From Gammaproteobacteria bacterium (GTDB lineage Bacteria > Pseudomonadota > Gammaproteobacteria > Legionellales > Legionellaceae): a stretch of DNA of 34,131 bases. Below are positions 33,519-34,131 of the stretch, piece after piece. The stretch is taken from assembly GCA_013289415.1 (NCBI GenBank), contig JABDAB010000016.1, positions 1 through 34,131 of the forward strand, read 5' to 3'. The notes under the pieces were generated by a model. It was not told the origin of the DNA. It made no database searches and saw only the letters and a list, made by a program, of their open reading frames with translations. Made by a program: the position numbers and the translations under genes. Positions within the stretch are counted from its first letter, which is position 1. Each line of letters opens with the position of its first letter.

Positions 33519-33881
33519 TTAGCCATAGTGGCGTTCTTCAATTAAGCTGTCATAAGGTATATGCAGTCCTTTGTGCAAATTCACAATTTGATGCATGGTT
33601 AGATGACGTTTTCTATTGAGTACGTCACTGACACGACTTTTAGGACCAAGAAATACTTCCAAGTCTTTTCTTTTTAAGTTCATTTGGTCCATTAAAAAAC
33701 AAATGGCATCCACAGGATCAGAAGGGGGCATGGGGTGCCTTTTATTTTCATATGCTTCAATTAAAACAAGCAGTATATCCAGTTCATCACCTTCGGGTGT
33801 ATTCTGCTTTGCGCCCCAAATAACGTCAGTTCGCGCAAGTGCTTGTTGATAGTTTTCATCGTTATGAATGGGTTTAATCAT
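33519..33881 (-). CDS. higA: HigA-type antitoxin
   Basis: 120 residues from the ATG at 33881, a few bases after the GGAGG of the higB end. The open frame extends 18 codons further, but that part lies inside higB. The C-terminal half is a helix-turn-helix: DQMNLKRKDLEVFLGPKSRV, then SDVLNRKRHLTMHQIVNLH. The N-terminal half (NYQQALARTDVIWGA, DELDILLVLIEAYENKR) is the form found with HigB mRNA-interferase toxins. It neutralises HigB and represses the operon. One base separates it from the higB stop, so it is translationally coupled. Confidence 0.9.
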   Translation of the reverse strand: MIKPIHNDENYQQALARTDVIWGAKQNTPEGDELDILLVLIEAYENKRHPMPPSDPVDAICFLMDQMNLKRKDLEVFLGPKSRVSDVLNRKRHLTMHQIVNLHKGLHIPYDSLIEERHYG

Positions 33882-33882
33882 T

Positions 33883-34131
33883 TTATTTAACCTCCGCGGC
33901 TTGCACACGATCATATTCCTTGTGTGTCCCGACAAATTTTATGAACATCGTCTGTCTTGGATAATCGATAGCGCAAATAATTCTGTAGTCATTACCCTTT
34001 ATATTAAAAATAACACGATCATTTGCTATAAATGATACATTTCGCAACATGTTTTTTATATCTTGTGGCGTTTTCCATGATTGCTTTGAACAAAAATGAT
34101 ACCACTCATTTAAATACGCTTGTGATGGCTC
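33883..34131 (-). CDS. higB: HigB-type mRNA interferase toxin, 3' part
   Basis: 82 residues are visible. The 5' end lies past the window edge, so it was missed as an ORF. The translation contains WYHFCSKQSWKTPQDIKNM, NDRVIFNIKGNDYRIICAID and FIKFVGTHKEYDRVQA, the standard HigB core with its RNA-cutting basic and His residues. It stops at 33883, one base before the higA start. The fragment looks intact, so this locus should be a working toxin-antitoxin pair, unlike the one at 30796-31483. Confidence 0.9.
   Translation of the reverse strand, partial: EPSQAYLNEWYHFCSKQSWKTPQDIKNMLRNVSFIANDRVIFNIKGNDYRIICAIDYPRQTMFIKFVGTHKEYDRVQAAEVK

Noticed and set aside
1..34131. tRNA or rRNA genes
   Set aside because: I saw no cloverleaf with a CCA-type end or conserved rRNA stretches. 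A tRNAscan-type run would be needed to exclude them fully.

Overview
The window looks like a chromosomal accessory region of an intracellular gammaproteobacterium of the Legionella type. The DNA is AT-rich. It is crowded with proteins built from eukaryotic-style modules (ankyrin repeats, U-boxes, a Ser/Thr kinase, an ADP-ribosyltransferase, a DXD glycosyltransferase, a YopJ-like enzyme). It also carries a secreted protein ending in a Legionella collagen-like-protein (Lcl/DUF1566) type domain, and small outer-membrane barrels. Species cannot be named from sequence alone, and delivery of the predicted effectors by a Dot/Icm-type type IV system is inference.

Layout. 1-2.9 kb: a frameshifted outer-membrane barrel and a secreted triple-repeat protein with an Lcl-type C-terminus. 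3.0-3.2 kb: N-terminal scrap of an aminoglycoside-phosphotransferase-like gene cut by a dispersed repeat. 3.2-6.2 kb: divergent ADP-ribosyltransferase and U-box/ankyrin genes. 6.2-9.6 kb: two long palindromes, a secreted thaumatin-like protein, another barrel and an integrase scrap. 9.7-15.8 kb: glycosyltransferase, ankyrin-kinase and membrane U-box protein. 15.9-17.4 kb: rhodanese-RidA operon and a flavoprotein scrap. 17.6-19.5 kb: HAD-like protein, serine recombinase, and a DUF4160/DUF2442 pair whose first gene is frameshifted. 19.7-27.2 kb: a 7.5-kb segment bounded by 51-bp inverted ends of IS21 style but with no visible transposase. It holds a YopJ-like/ankyrin protein, a recombinase scrap, an M48 protease, a beheaded D-threonine-aldolase-like gene, a cyclophilin, a CPBP protease and a GST scrap. 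27.2-29.6 kb: ordinary genes (YaeQ, GST, glyoxalase I). 29.7-34.1 kb: small hypothetical genes, two toxin-antitoxin loci (one with a nonsense-broken toxin), a possible cysteine-protease-like protein and another pair of dispersed repeat ends.

How it fits together. The putative effectors would let the bacterium ADP-ribosylate, glycosylate, phosphorylate, acetylate or cleave, and ubiquitinate host proteins. They sit among gene fragments, recombinase pieces and repeat ends, the pattern expected of an island built by repeated insertion and deletion. Gene scraps meet repeat ends at about 3135 and 23998, which points to mobile-element activity at those junctions.
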